Assembly: GCA_007280905.1 (NCBI GenBank)
Contig: QYQM01000061.1
Span: forward strand, 62,001 to 126,000
DNA: 64,000 bases
Reading direction: 5' to 3'
Source of the DNA: Porphyromonadaceae bacterium
Lineage (GTDB): Bacteria > Bacteroidota > Bacteroidia > Bacteroidales > UBA12481
Within the stretch, counting starts at the first letter, position 1, and every line of letters begins with the position of its first letter. The position numbers and the translations under genes are program-made. Below the pieces are notes generated by a model that worked only from the letters and a program-made list of their open reading frames with translations, had not been told where the DNA came from and ran no database searches. Shown here piece by piece: positions 47,202 through 55,597 of this stretch.

Positions 47202-48620
47202 ATGGAAAAGTACAAAATCTATGCCGCAGGTCAGTTTGTTGATACTCCGGGTACCCTCGAAGTAAGGAACCCTTATGATAGCCAATTGCTGGCTACTACT
47301 GGTTTGGCCGATTCTGACCTCTTGGGCAAAGTGATAGTTCAGGCCAAAAAGGCGGAAGAGAAAATGAAATCTTTGACTGCTTACCAGAGAAGCAATATCC
47401 TCGCAAAGATCGCTGAAGGGATGATGGAACGGAAAACGTTACTGTCAGAGACTCTTTGTCAGGAAGCCGGAAAACCGGTAAAATATGCTTTAGCGGAAGT
47501 TGACCGGGCTATCCAGGTATTTAAAATTGCCTCAGAAGAAACCAAACGCATTCCGGGTGAGTATTTATCGATCGACTGGACTCCGGCTGGTGAAGGTAAG
47601 GAAGGGTGGGTGAAATACTTCCCGGTAGGGCTTATCGGCGCCATTTCACCCTTTAATTTTCCGCTTAACCTATCGGTCCATAAATTGGCTCCGGCAATTG
47701 CAACGGGCAATCCAATCATTCTTAAACCGGCATCTCAAACCCCGGTAACCGTTCTTGAACTGGCTAAGATTATTCACGAATGCGGTTTGCCTGAAGGGGC
47801 AATCTCGATATTACCAATGACCCATGAAACCGGCAGTCTTCTGATTACCAACCCTGGAATCCGGATGATTACGTTTACTGGTTCCCCCGAGGTGGGTTGG
47901 AAAATCAAGGAGCAATCCGGACGTAAAAAAGTGGTACTTGAGCTGGGAGGCAATGCTGGTGTTCTGGTTACAGAAACTGCTGATTTCCAATTGGCAGTGC
48001 AAAAATGTGTTTCCGGAGGTTTTGCCTATTCCGGACAGGTTTGTATCCATGTTCAACGGATATTTGTGGTGGATAACCTGTTTCAGGAATTTGTAAGCTG
48101 TTTTATCGAGGCCGCAGCCAGATTGAAAACCGGTGATCCGCTTGATCCTTCTACAGATATCTCCTCGATGATTGATGAATCCAATGCCTGCCGGGTTGAG
48201 AAATGGATCGGAGAAGCTGTCAATCAGGGTGCAGTGGTATTGCTTGGTGGCAAAAGGACCGGCTCTTTTTTCCAACCGACGGTGATTACCGGAACTCATT
48301 CCGGAATGAAAGTGTGCGATTTGGAAATATTCGGGCCGGTTGTATGCATTGAACGAGTCGGAAGTTTTTCTGAAGGAATTTCCCGGATCAACGAGTCGGA
48401 TTACGGCCTTCAGGCCGGGATATTCACCAATCGGATCGATGAAATGAACCTGGCTTTTGACAAACTCGAAGTTGGAGGGGTCATCATCAATGACGTGCCT
48501 ACATTCAGGGTGGACCACATGCCTTACGGAGGAGTTAAAGAATCGGGATTTGGACGGGAAGGTGTTAAATACGCCATGCTTGATATGATGGAACCTCGAC
48601 TACTGGTAAAAAACAAATAA
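47202..48620 (+). CDS. Aldehyde dehydrogenase (NAD(P)-dependent)
   Basis: 472 residues of the ALDH superfamily. Catalytic residues are all visible: Asn152 (SPFNFP), Lys175 (ILKPAS), Glu247 (LELGGN) and the nucleophile Cys281 (YSGQVCIHVQRI). The YSGQVCIHVQR form of the Cys motif is that of the lactaldehyde / non-phosphorylating glyceraldehyde-3-phosphate subgroup; the substrate remains open. Monocistronic, followed by the S9 pseudogene after 24 bases. Confidence 0.93.
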   Translation: MEKYKIYAAGQFVDTPGTLEVRNPYDSQLLATTGLADSDLLGKVIVQAKKAEEKMKSLTAYQRSNILAKIAEGMMERKTLLSETLCQEAGKPVKYALAEVDRAIQVFKIASEETKRIPGEYLSIDWTPAGEGKEGWVKYFPVGLIGAISPFNFPLNLSVHKLAPAIATGNPIILKPASQTPVTVLELAKIIHECGLPEGAISILPMTHETGSLLITNPGIRMITFTGSPEVGWKIKEQSGRKKVVLELGGNAGVLVTETADFQLAVQKCVSGGFAYSGQVCIHVQRIFVVDNLFQEFVSCFIEAAARLKTGDPLDPSTDISSMIDESNACRVEKWIGEAVNQGAVVLLGGKRTGSFFQPTVITGTHSGMKVCDLEIFGPVVCIERVGSFSEGISRINESDYGLQAGIFTNRIDEMNLAFDKLEVGGVIINDVPTFRVDHMPYGGVKESGFGREGVKYAMLDMMEPRLLVKNK

Positions 48621-48644
48621 TGAATTCATTGTAAAACTTTCTTC

Positions 48645-49542
48645 ATGAAAAAGCTATTATTCCTGCTGGTAATGGCCATTTGCCTGGTTGACACAAGTTT
48701 TGCTCAGGGAACCAAGAAACCTGTTGATTTCACTTTGTATGACAGTTGGAAAAGTCTTTCATCACAGCAGATATCGGACGACGGTTATTGGGTGGCCTGG
48801 AACATTAATCCGCAAAAAGGTGATGGACAGCTGTATCTAAGAGGGTGGGGGGATTCTGCGGACAAAAGAGTTTTCAACCGAGCCACTCAGCCTAACTTTT
48901 CTCCCAATTCTGATTTTCTGGCCTTCAAGATTGTACCTCAGGCTTATACAGTTCGCAAAGCCAAAATCAATAAAGTTAAAACAGAAAAAATGCCGAAGGA
49001 TTCCCTGGGCATTTACTTATTGACCGGGGATCAGCTGATTACTTACCCAAACCGGGATCTTTGCGGCTGCATCTCCCGGAGCACCGGTCAGCAATATGAC
49101 ACCGGCTTATGGAGGAATTCGTAACGAGAGTGGTATGGTACGACAATTCCAGTATGAAAAAACACAGAGCAGGATAGGGGGCACCTTATGGGATAAGCCC
49201 GAGTACTTCATTGAGAATAGTCCACTGTTTTTTGCAGACAGGATTACTACACCGTGCCTGATCCGGCATGATGATGGCGATGGGGCAGTACCTTTCTCGG
49301 AGGGGGTTCAGCTTTTTGTAGCTCTCCGCCGTCTGCAGAAACCGGCCTGGCTGATCAATTATAATAATGCCCCGCATAACCTATCGCGCGATGCTGATAA
49401 GAAAGACTGGTCGGTATGGATGATGCAATTCTTTGATCATTATCTGAAAGATGCACCTGCGCCGGAGTGGATGACGAAAGGAGTGAATGCCTTGTATAAA
49501 AAAGGCAATGAAACCTACTACTGGAAGTATACAGAAAAATAG
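48645..49542 (+). pseudogene. Remnant of an S9 prolyl-oligopeptidase-family peptidase (internal deletion and frameshift)
   Basis: Two pieces of one gene remain. The left piece (from 48645) has a signal peptide and the start of the N-terminal beta-propeller (SQQISDDGYWVAWNINPQKG). It then enters a wrong frame and stops at 49124. In the +1 frame the right piece reads FAAASPGAPVSNMTPAYGGI, QFQYEKTQSRIGG and RHDDGDGAVPFSEG, and contains APHNLS, the end of the S9 catalytic domain with its Asp and His. The catalytic Ser (normally just before APVSNMT) and most of the propeller are missing. Family members run to about 900 residues, so roughly 600 residues are gone. No active peptidase can be made. 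Confidence 0.88.
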
Positions 49543-49560
49543 GTAATTGGTTTTATTCAA

Positions 49561-50298
49561 ATGTGCGTATTTCTCTCCCTTCGTGCTGATAAAGCCAACC
49601 TCACGAAGAGGTTTGATTCCACCTTTGTGGAGGAGGAAAGCTTTGGGCCAAAGTATGTGCAAAATGCGTTTGAATTTCCGAAGTGGCCGGTTATCAGTTC
49701 GGAGAGGTCGCAGGAAATCCGATTGATGAACTGGGGGCTGATTCCATCCTGGATAAAAGATCAGGAATCAGCCCTGAAATTCAGGGTAAATACAGTTAAT
49801 GCGCGTGCCGAAACCATTTTTGCGAAACCTGCTTTTCGCAGAGCTGCTGCCAATAAACACTGTCTGGTTCTTGCCGATGGTTTTTTTGAGTTCAGGGAGC
49901 TTAATGGGAAAAAGTATCCGTATTATATCAGGGTTCATAACGGCCGGCTATTTGCCATGGCCGGTCTTTATGAATACTGGGCCCATCCTGAAACCGGGGA
50001 GATGATTCCGGGTTTTTCCGTTATTACAACGATTGCAAACCCCCTTATGGAGATGATTCACAACCGCAAAAAGAGAATGCCGGTTATTTTGTTTGAAAAC
50101 CAGGAACGGAATTGGCTGAATCCCGGCACGCAATTTTCCGGTTTGTTGAGGCCTTATCCTGAGGAGGATATGGAAGCCTGGCCCGTTTCAAGGAAGATTT
50201 CGGAACGGGGGGGTGGCAAAAATATCGCAGAAGTGCTGGATCCTTATGATTATCTGGAGCTTTCAGATCAGAAGCCATCACAGGGATCGCTGTTCTGA
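49561..50298 (+). CDS. SRAP-domain protein (YedK/HMCES-like)
   Basis: 245 residues of the SOS-response-associated peptidase family, which crosslinks to abasic sites in single-stranded DNA through its N-terminal Cys. Cys2 (MCVFLS), the NARAE motif, the Glu in DGFFEF and the His in MIHNRKKRMPVIL are all present. A strong family match at normal length. Located alone after the S9 remnant; no lexA or recA nearby. Confidence 0.93.
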   Translation: MCVFLSLRADKANLTKRFDSTFVEEESFGPKYVQNAFEFPKWPVISSERSQEIRLMNWGLIPSWIKDQESALKFRVNTVNARAETIFAKPAFRRAAANKHCLVLADGFFEFRELNGKKYPYYIRVHNGRLFAMAGLYEYWAHPETGEMIPGFSVITTIANPLMEMIHNRKKRMPVILFENQERNWLNPGTQFSGLLRPYPEEDMEAWPVSRKISERGGGKNIAEVLDPYDYLELSDQKPSQGSLF

Positions 50299-50301
50299 TG
50301 G

Positions 50302-50847
50302 TCAGAGATCAATCATCCCTTCTTCGAAATCCTTGAACTTTTGCGACAGCAGGGCAACCAGAATCCTGATAGTTTCAATTGCCTTAGAGGTATCCTCAGA
50401 TATGGTCCTTTTCTTCATCTTCATCAGCATAAATCCATAGAGGACGGTGAGGCAAACCTCCATATCGCTGATTTTCTCCTTTACGGTCATTTTTTTTCTG
50501 AAATCGCCGATATTGTAGATGGCATCCACATAAAGGACCTGGTAGTCAGAATGATGAGGGCTATCGATCAGCCTGAAATGGAAATCATTCAGGTCCTCAA
50601 CCAGTCCGACCAGGAAAGCCAGGTGACCTGAGTTGGTGATCTGTTCTGATTTCATGGAATCAATTAATCCTTCATACCATAGTTGGATATCTTTTTTAAC
50701 TGAAGGATCCACCTGGTATTGATCGGCCAGTTCATGTTTAATCAGTTCATAATTAAAATCATAGGCTCTGATCAGATCCTCGATCTGCCACATGTATAAA
50801 ATATACTCGGCAATGTTTTCAGCTCTCTTTTGTTGCGAAATAATCAT
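50302..50847 (-). CDS. DUF4924 family protein
   Basis: 181 residues from the ATG at 50847 (MIISQQKRAENIAEYILYMW); the frame extends further upstream but into the hslR gene. It is all-helical with no signal peptide (QIEDLIRAYDFNYE, FLVGLVEDLNDFHFRLIDSP). This resembles the uncharacterised Bacteroidota family DUF4924. Last gene of a minus-strand run, 10 bases after hslR. Function unknown. Confidence 0.8.
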   Translation of the reverse strand: MIISQQKRAENIAEYILYMWQIEDLIRAYDFNYELIKHELADQYQVDPSVKKDIQLWYEGLIDSMKSEQITNSGHLAFLVGLVEDLNDFHFRLIDSPHHSDYQVLYVDAIYNIGDFRKKMTVKEKISDMEVCLTVLYGFMLMKMKKRTISEDTSKAIETIRILVALLSQKFKDFEEGMIDL

Positions 50848-50857
50848 TGGATCAAGT

Positions 50858-51232
50858 CTAAATATCCATCTTATTGAGATTCCGCCGATCTTTTTTTGTT
50901 GGCCTGCCCGTACCGCGGTCGCGGACGTAAAAAGCACTTTCGTGTGCCTGGTGGGCCCGGTCGAGTTCTTCCTGCGGGGTTAGGTTGATTACATTTTCGG
51001 CAGCAAGAGTTGCAGACCCTCTTTTTGCAATCAATCCGGTAACCTGGTAAGTCAGTATGAGTGGTGGCTTTCGTACCACAATAATATCGCCGATATGGAT
51101 ATTGCGACTGGGTTTTACGGCTTCATCCCCGATCAGTATTCTACCGTGTTTACAAAAGTCGGTTGCCAGGCTTCGGGATTTAAAAATCCGGACGGCCCAC
51201 AACCATTTATCTATCCTGACCCCTTCTCCCAC
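50858..51232 (-). CDS. hslR: S4-domain RNA-binding protein (Hsp15-like)
   Basis: 124 residues with an S4 RNA-binding domain: VRIDKWLWAVRIFKSRSLAT, then KHGRILIGDEAVKPSRNIHI, and a basic tail (TGRPTKKDRRNLNK). Hsp15 binds 50S subunits carrying stalled nascent chains. In other Bacteroidota I recall it directly after pth; here a two-component system lies between. The start codon overlaps the response-regulator stop by one base. Confidence 0.92.
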   Translation of the reverse strand: MGEGVRIDKWLWAVRIFKSRSLATDFCKHGRILIGDEAVKPSRNIHIGDIIVVRKPPLILTYQVTGLIAKRGSATLAAENVINLTPQEELDRAHQAHESAFYVRDRGTGRPTKKDRRNLNKMDI

Positions 51233-51930
51233 TATGATCTGATTTCCAGTTTAAAACCGGTACCATGAATGTTCACAATATTAATCGCCGGGTCGGATTT
51301 TAAGTAGCTGCGCAGTTTAGCGATGTAAACATCCATGCTTCTTCCCATGAAGTAATCGTCAGATCCCCAGATATTTACCAACAGATGCTCTCGTCGCACC
51401 AATTCATTTACATTTTGGCACAGCATACGCAGTACCATCGCTTCTTTTTTGGTGAGGCGTCGTTCTTCTCCATGCAATTGCAGCAACTGGTTCGGGAAAT
51501 CGAATATGACTGAGCCTATTGTAAAGACGTCCTTCTTAATTGAATCAGATTCTTTACCCAGGCGACGGAGGATAATATCTATTCTCAGTTTAAGCTCCTC
51601 GGTACTGAATGGCTTGGTGATATAATCATCTGCCCCCATTTTCAGCCCCTTGATGCGGTCGGCTTCCAGACCTCTGGCGGTAAGAAACAGGAATGGTGTG
51701 CCGGGTTTGATTTGCTGAATATTTTCAGCCAGTGTGAAACCATCCTTGATCGGAAGCATTACATCAAGAATGCAAAGGTCGAACGGTTGGGATTTAAAGG
51801 TATTCAGGCCGGTCAATCCGTTTTTCTCCCAGGTTACCTTAAACCCTTCCAGACCGAGAAAATCCTGAAGCATGTAGCCCAGGTTTTGATCGTCCTCTAC
51901 GAGCAGGATTTCTGCTTTTACTGCTTTCAT
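51232..51930 (-). CDS. OmpR/PhoB-family response regulator (RprY-like)
   Basis: 232 residues. Receiver domain with the acidic pair (VEDD), phospho-acceptor Asp56 (CILDVMLP), the Thr of FLTARG and Lys106 (ITKPF). The C-terminal winged-helix DNA-binding domain follows (LTKKEAMVLRMLCQNVNELV, YIAKLRSYLKSD). Overlaps the kinase gene by 4 bases, so the pair is coupled. Resembles the RprY regulators of Bacteroides. Confidence 0.94.
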   Translation of the reverse strand: MKAVKAEILLVEDDQNLGYMLQDFLGLEGFKVTWEKNGLTGLNTFKSQPFDLCILDVMLPIKDGFTLAENIQQIKPGTPFLFLTARGLEADRIKGLKMGADDYITKPFSTEELKLRIDIILRRLGKESDSIKKDVFTIGSVIFDFPNQLLQLHGEERRLTKKEAMVLRMLCQNVNELVRREHLLVNIWGSDDYFMGRSMDVYIAKLRSYLKSDPAINIVNIHGTGFKLEIRS

Positions 51931-53195
51931 GCTGGTAAAGTTATGATAAACCTTGAACCATTTCCGATTTCACTCTTAACGGTAATGGTACCACCGTGAG
52001 CCTCAATCATCGTTTTTACATAATAAAGGCCTATACCGGTGCCTTTTACGTTGTGGAGGTTACCGGTTGGAACCCGATAGAATTTTTCAAAAATGTGTTT
52101 TTGTGCTTCCTGGCTAATGCCCATACCGTTATCCTTAAATTCAAGGATAAAATTATTATCCCGAAGATCCGTACTTATCCCTATTTTGGGATCTGATGCG
52201 GAGTATTTCTGTGCATTATCGATCAGGTTGTGAATAATATTCGTAAAGTGAACCGGGTCAATAAAGAGTTCTGATTTGGTTGCCCGGAAATCAAGATCAA
52301 TCATTGCACCATCGCGGCAGTCTTCGAGGCAGATAGTATCTACTGCATCGCGTATGAGTTCATGAATATCGGTTGTTTGGCGGCTGATATCCAGATCCTC
52401 ACGGTTTCGGACAGCCACCTGAAGAATCCGGTCGACCTGTGATCGCATTCGCCTGTTTTCCTGGCTGATAATATCGATATAGCGGGTTAACCTTTCAGGG
52501 GATTCGTTGATGTTTGGCCGCTTAAGCACCTCGCAGGCCAGTGAAATATTGGAGATCGGAGTTTTGAATTCGTGCGTCATGTTATTTATGAAATCGTTGC
52601 GCATTTCTGTGATCTTTTTTTGACGAACGATTGTGAGCACGATATAGGCAAAGCTAATGATTACGATCAGAAGAAAGAGGGTGGAGGCTGCCAGCCAAAT
52701 GAGCATATCCTTGATAATTAATTGCTTGGGTTGGTTAAAGCGTACTTCCATGCGATGACTTTCCTGATGGTGCAGACAGGAAAGGCTGATTTTATGGAGT
52801 GAACTGCGGTTATTATGTTTCAGTTTTCCGGACTTTTCGAAGAGAACCTTGCCGGTGGTACAATTTACCACCCTGAATTCAAAGATCGTATCCAGGCCAT
52901 GATAATCGAAATGGACTCTCAGCAATGAGTCCATCTCTGCCGGTACAAGGTTGATGAACAGACTATCGGCCTGACTGGGCACGCTAAGGCAGCCGCAGGT
53001 TATATCGCAGGGTTTTCCCTTGTGGTTCTGCACGTATTCATCAAGAGCTCCCTGAAGGGCAATAGTTACCCGGCTATTGAATTGTTCTTCCCCGAGCCGA
53101 AGGGCATTATTTATCCAAAAAAGCTGGGTAATAATAAGCCCTGCCAGGGAGATGGATGAAGCTATGATAATCCAACGGATCGTAATCCTTTTCAT
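51927..53195 (-). CDS. Sensor histidine kinase (RprX-like) with Cys/His-rich sensor domain
   Basis: 422 residues: transmembrane helix 1 (8-30), periplasmic sensor (30-160), helix 2 (about 164-190), HisKA with His208 (NMTHEFKTPISN), and HATPase with N box (NLIDNAQKY), DNGMGIS and GTGIGLYYVK. The sensor holds a tight Cys cluster, Cys63/67/69 (PCDITCGC), plus Cys112 and Cys140, and His135/142/143/147, which suggests metal or redox sensing. Its own promoter element lies 17 bases upstream. Confidence 0.93.
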   Translation of the reverse strand: MKRITIRWIIIASSISLAGLIITQLFWINNALRLGEEQFNSRVTIALQGALDEYVQNHKGKPCDITCGCLSVPSQADSLFINLVPAEMDSLLRVHFDYHGLDTIFEFRVVNCTTGKVLFEKSGKLKHNNRSSLHKISLSCLHHQESHRMEVRFNQPKQLIIKDMLIWLAASTLFLLIVIISFAYIVLTIVRQKKITEMRNDFINNMTHEFKTPISNISLACEVLKRPNINESPERLTRYIDIISQENRRMRSQVDRILQVAVRNREDLDISRQTTDIHELIRDAVDTICLEDCRDGAMIDLDFRATKSELFIDPVHFTNIIHNLIDNAQKYSASDPKIGISTDLRDNNFILEFKDNGMGISQEAQKHIFEKFYRVPTGNLHNVKGTGIGLYYVKTMIEAHGGTITVKSEIGNGSRFIITLPA

Positions 53196-53211
53196 TTATC
53201 CGAATTTTGGG

Positions 53212-53219
53212 CAAAGATA
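53212..53219 (-). promoter_or_regulatory. -7 promoter element for the two-component genes
   Basis: TATCTTTG on the minus strand is an exact TAnnTTTG match 17 bases before the kinase ATG. It lets the two-component pair be transcribed independently of pth. Confidence 0.55.
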
Positions 53220-53273
53220 GGGTAACGGAGGAAGCGGAAAGCGTGGTTAACAAGAATTTAACAGTGACAAATA

Positions 53274-53294
53274 ATAACCGACAACCGACAACCG
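53274..53294 (-). repeat. Tandem heptamer repeat, CGGTTGT type
   Basis: Three 7-base units on the minus strand: CGGTTGT, CGGTTGT and CGGTTAT. The array abuts the pth stop codon (53295). The unit matches the array at 59042-59105 (shared TTGTCGGTTG). Confidence 0.65.
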
Positions 53295-53861
53295 TCACGG
53301 CCGCGTATTATATAAATTCATTGTCCGATCGATACCCGTGAAAGAATAACTCAGGATAATTTCGCAGGCTGTCTTTATTTTTTCAGGGAGCTGGGCTTTT
53401 TCTTCAGGCGACCATTCACCCAGAACATAATCGATTGTGTTAAAGAGCTTTTCTTGACTGCCGATTCCAAAACGCAGTCGTGCATAATCCTCATGACCAA
53501 GGATCTGTGTGATATGTTTCAGTCCATTATGACCGCCGTCGCTGCCTTTTTTTCGAAGGCGGAGTTGACCGAATGGCAAGGCCAGATCATCTACTACAAC
53601 GAGGAGGTTTTGTTCTTCTATTTCCGATTTCTGAAGCCAGTAGCGTATTGCATTGCCACTCAGGTTCATATAAGTAGAGGGTTTTAATAATACAAAATCC
53701 CGGGATTTATAGCGGTAATCGGCAACATCTCCATACCGGCGAGGGGTAAAAATGATATTGGACGCCTCGGCAAAGGCGTCCAATATTGTAAATCCTATAT
53801 TATGCCGGGTGTTGGCGTATTCCTTACCGAAATTACCCAATCCTGCGATCAGACATTTCAC
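53295..53861 (-). CDS. pth: Peptidyl-tRNA hydrolase
   Basis: 188 residues. Recycles peptidyl-tRNA released from stalled ribosomes. Asn10 (GLGNFGKEY) and catalytic His20 (NTRHNIGF), the Asp in VVVDDLALPFGQLRLR, and GSDGGHNGLKHI are intact. Follows rplY after 18 bases, the usual Bacteroidota pairing. Confidence 0.96.
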   Translation of the reverse strand: MKCLIAGLGNFGKEYANTRHNIGFTILDAFAEASNIIFTPRRYGDVADYRYKSRDFVLLKPSTYMNLSGNAIRYWLQKSEIEEQNLLVVVDDLALPFGQLRLRKKGSDGGHNGLKHITQILGHEDYARLRFGIGSQEKLFNTIDYVLGEWSPEEKAQLPEKIKTACEIILSYSFTGIDRTMNLYNTRP

Positions 53862-53879
53862 CTGACAATTTTTAATTAG

Positions 53880-54485
53880 TTAATCGGGCTTAGCTTTGGG
53901 TTCCGTTACTTCTTCAACAGGGGTTTCGGCAGCGACTTTGGCTACGCGGACAGTTTTAACGGAAGCGATTACTGCATTTTTCGGATCCAGAATTTCGAAT
54001 TCAGGATAAGAAAGATCGCGAACTTTAATCGATTGTCCTACTTCGACATTGGTGACATCGAGCAGCAATTCATCCGGAATGGATTTAATCATTCCGCTAA
54101 CGGTTACTCTCCGCATTTCAAGTTTCAGTTTTCCACCCTGCTGAATTCCTTTGGCAAAACCTTCAAGGCGCACAGGAATGCTGACACTAACGGGTTTCCC
54201 ATCAGCTATTCTCATAAAGTCGATGTGAAGAATCTTGTCCGAAACCGGATGAAACTGGATGGCCTTTATGATGGCCGGATAAATGGTTCCTTCAATATCC
54301 AGGTTGATCTGGAAAGTGCTCGGGGTATAGATAACCTGACCGTATTCCTTCTCGATGGCTACAAAATGGACGGGATCACCGTTGCCATAAAGAACACAAG
54401 GAATTTTTTCTTCTTTGCGAACCTGTTTGGTTGCTTTTTTACCTAGCTCCTTCCGGAGCGAACCTTTTAAATCAAATGTTTTCAT
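53880..54485 (-). CDS. rplY: 50S ribosomal protein L25/Ctc (bL25)
   Basis: 201 residues, the long Ctc/TL5 form. The N-terminal 5S rRNA-binding domain (LKGSLRKELGKKATKQVRKE, IPCVLYG) and the C-terminal beta domain (VSIPVRLEGFAKGIQQGGKL) are present. Preceded by a structured leader and a -7 promoter element. Confidence 0.95.
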   Translation of the reverse strand: MKTFDLKGSLRKELGKKATKQVRKEEKIPCVLYGNGDPVHFVAIEKEYGQVIYTPSTFQINLDIEGTIYPAIIKAIQFHPVSDKILHIDFMRIADGKPVSVSIPVRLEGFAKGIQQGGKLKLEMRRVTVSGMIKSIPDELLLDVTNVEVGQSIKVRDLSYPEFEILDPKNAVIASVKTVRVAKVAAETPVEEVTEPKAKPD

Positions 54486-54498
54486 TGCATTAAATTGT

Positions 54499-54577
54499 GC
54501 TACTCAGGGCCGAACTGCGTTTAGCCGGTTAATCGCAGTAGCAGCCCCCCATTACACTTAAATTACTATCCGGCTAA
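54499..54577 (-). promoter_or_regulatory. Structured leader upstream of rplY
   Basis: Three inverted repeats overlap in this stretch: TTAGCCGG / CCGGCTAA (54521-54528 with 54570-54577), ACTGCG / CGCAGT (54514-54519 with 54534-54539) and GCTACT / AGTAGC (54499-54504 with 54537-54542). The first pairing excludes the second's loop from being free, so alternative folds are possible. It lies wholly within the predicted rplY leader (transcription start near 54580). Confidence 0.5.
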
Positions 54578-54587
54578 AAAGAGGGTG

Positions 54588-54595
54588 CAAATGTA
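54588..54595 (-). promoter_or_regulatory. -7 promoter element for rplY-pth
   Basis: TACATTTG on the minus strand matches TAnnTTTG exactly, about 100 bases before the rplY start and just past the prs stop. Confidence 0.5.
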
Positions 54596-54599
54596 GCAA

Positions 54600-55538
54600 T
54601 TAAAAGAGGAAAGTACTACTGATTGATTGATTATTATACGCTTTTTTGATGATATCCGCAAACAGGTCTGCAATGGAGATCACTTTGATTTTCGGGCTTG
54701 GCTTACGCAAGGGGATTGAATCGGTGACCACAACTTCAAGTAAAGCAGACTGTTCAATTCTTTCGAAAGCCGGTCCGGTAAGCAGCGGATGAGTAGCGAC
54801 GCATCTCACGGATTTTGCTCCCTTGTCCATAATCAGGTTTGCGGCGGTGGTTATGGTACCAGCGGTATCGATCATATCATCTACCAGAACAACGTTTTTA
54901 TCCTTCACTTCGCCGATTATAGTCATTTCTCCGATCATATTTGCGCCCTTCCGGGTTTTATGGCAGATAACCATGGGACAGTCGAGATATTTTGAGTAGG
55001 AATTTGCCCGTTTGGTTCCGCCGGTGTCAGGAGAGGCAATAACGAGCTCTTCTAGTTGAAGTTTGCGGATATAATCAATAAAAACAAATGAAGCATAGAG
55101 GTGATCCACCGGCACATCGAAAAAGCCCTGGATCTGGTCAGCATGCAGGTCCATGGTGATTACGCGGCTGACGCCGGCTGCTGCCAATAGATTTGACATC
55201 AGTTTGGCAGCTATCGATACCCTTGGCCGGTCCTTACGATCTTGCCTGGCAAAACCAAAATACGGGATAACGGCAACAATTTTATAGGCTGAGGCACGAC
55301 TGGCTGCATCAATCATCATCAAAAGTTCAAGCAGGTTTTCAGCCGGGGCAAAGGTGGATTGAATGATAAAAACAAAATCACCGCGGACCGTTTCTTCATA
55401 GCAAGGCTGAAATTCTCCATCGCTGAATCTTAATACAGAAACTTTTCCCAACTCGGTGCCGTAGGCGGCTGCAATCTTCTCAGACAGGTATTTTGATGCG
55501 GTTCCTGAGAAGATTTTAATCGGATTATTTGGCTGCAT
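54600..55538 (-). CDS. prs: Ribose-phosphate pyrophosphokinase
   Basis: 312 residues; makes PRPP from ribose 5-phosphate and ATP for nucleotide, His and Trp synthesis. Family marks: FSDGEFQPCYEETVRG, YFGFARQDRKDRPR, the DLHADQIQGFFDVPVDHL block, and the PRPP loop VVLVDDMIDTAGT. Own promoter at 55582-55589. Confidence 0.97.
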   Translation of the reverse strand: MQPNNPIKIFSGTASKYLSEKIAAAYGTELGKVSVLRFSDGEFQPCYEETVRGDFVFIIQSTFAPAENLLELLMMIDAASRASAYKIVAVIPYFGFARQDRKDRPRVSIAAKLMSNLLAAAGVSRVITMDLHADQIQGFFDVPVDHLYASFVFIDYIRKLQLEELVIASPDTGGTKRANSYSKYLDCPMVICHKTRKGANMIGEMTIIGEVKDKNVVLVDDMIDTAGTITTAANLIMDKGAKSVRCVATHPLLTGPAFERIEQSALLEVVVTDSIPLRKPSPKIKVISIADLFADIIKKAYNNQSISSTFLF

Positions 55539-55581
55539 AGAATCTATTTTTTTGTAAAAGAGAGCAAAAGGGATACCTCGC

Positions 55582-55589
55582 CAAAGTTA
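55582..55589 (-). promoter_or_regulatory. -7 promoter element for prs
   Basis: TAACTTTG on the minus strand matches TAnnTTTG exactly, 44 bases before the prs ATG. Confidence 0.45.
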
Positions 55590-55597
55590 AATAATTA

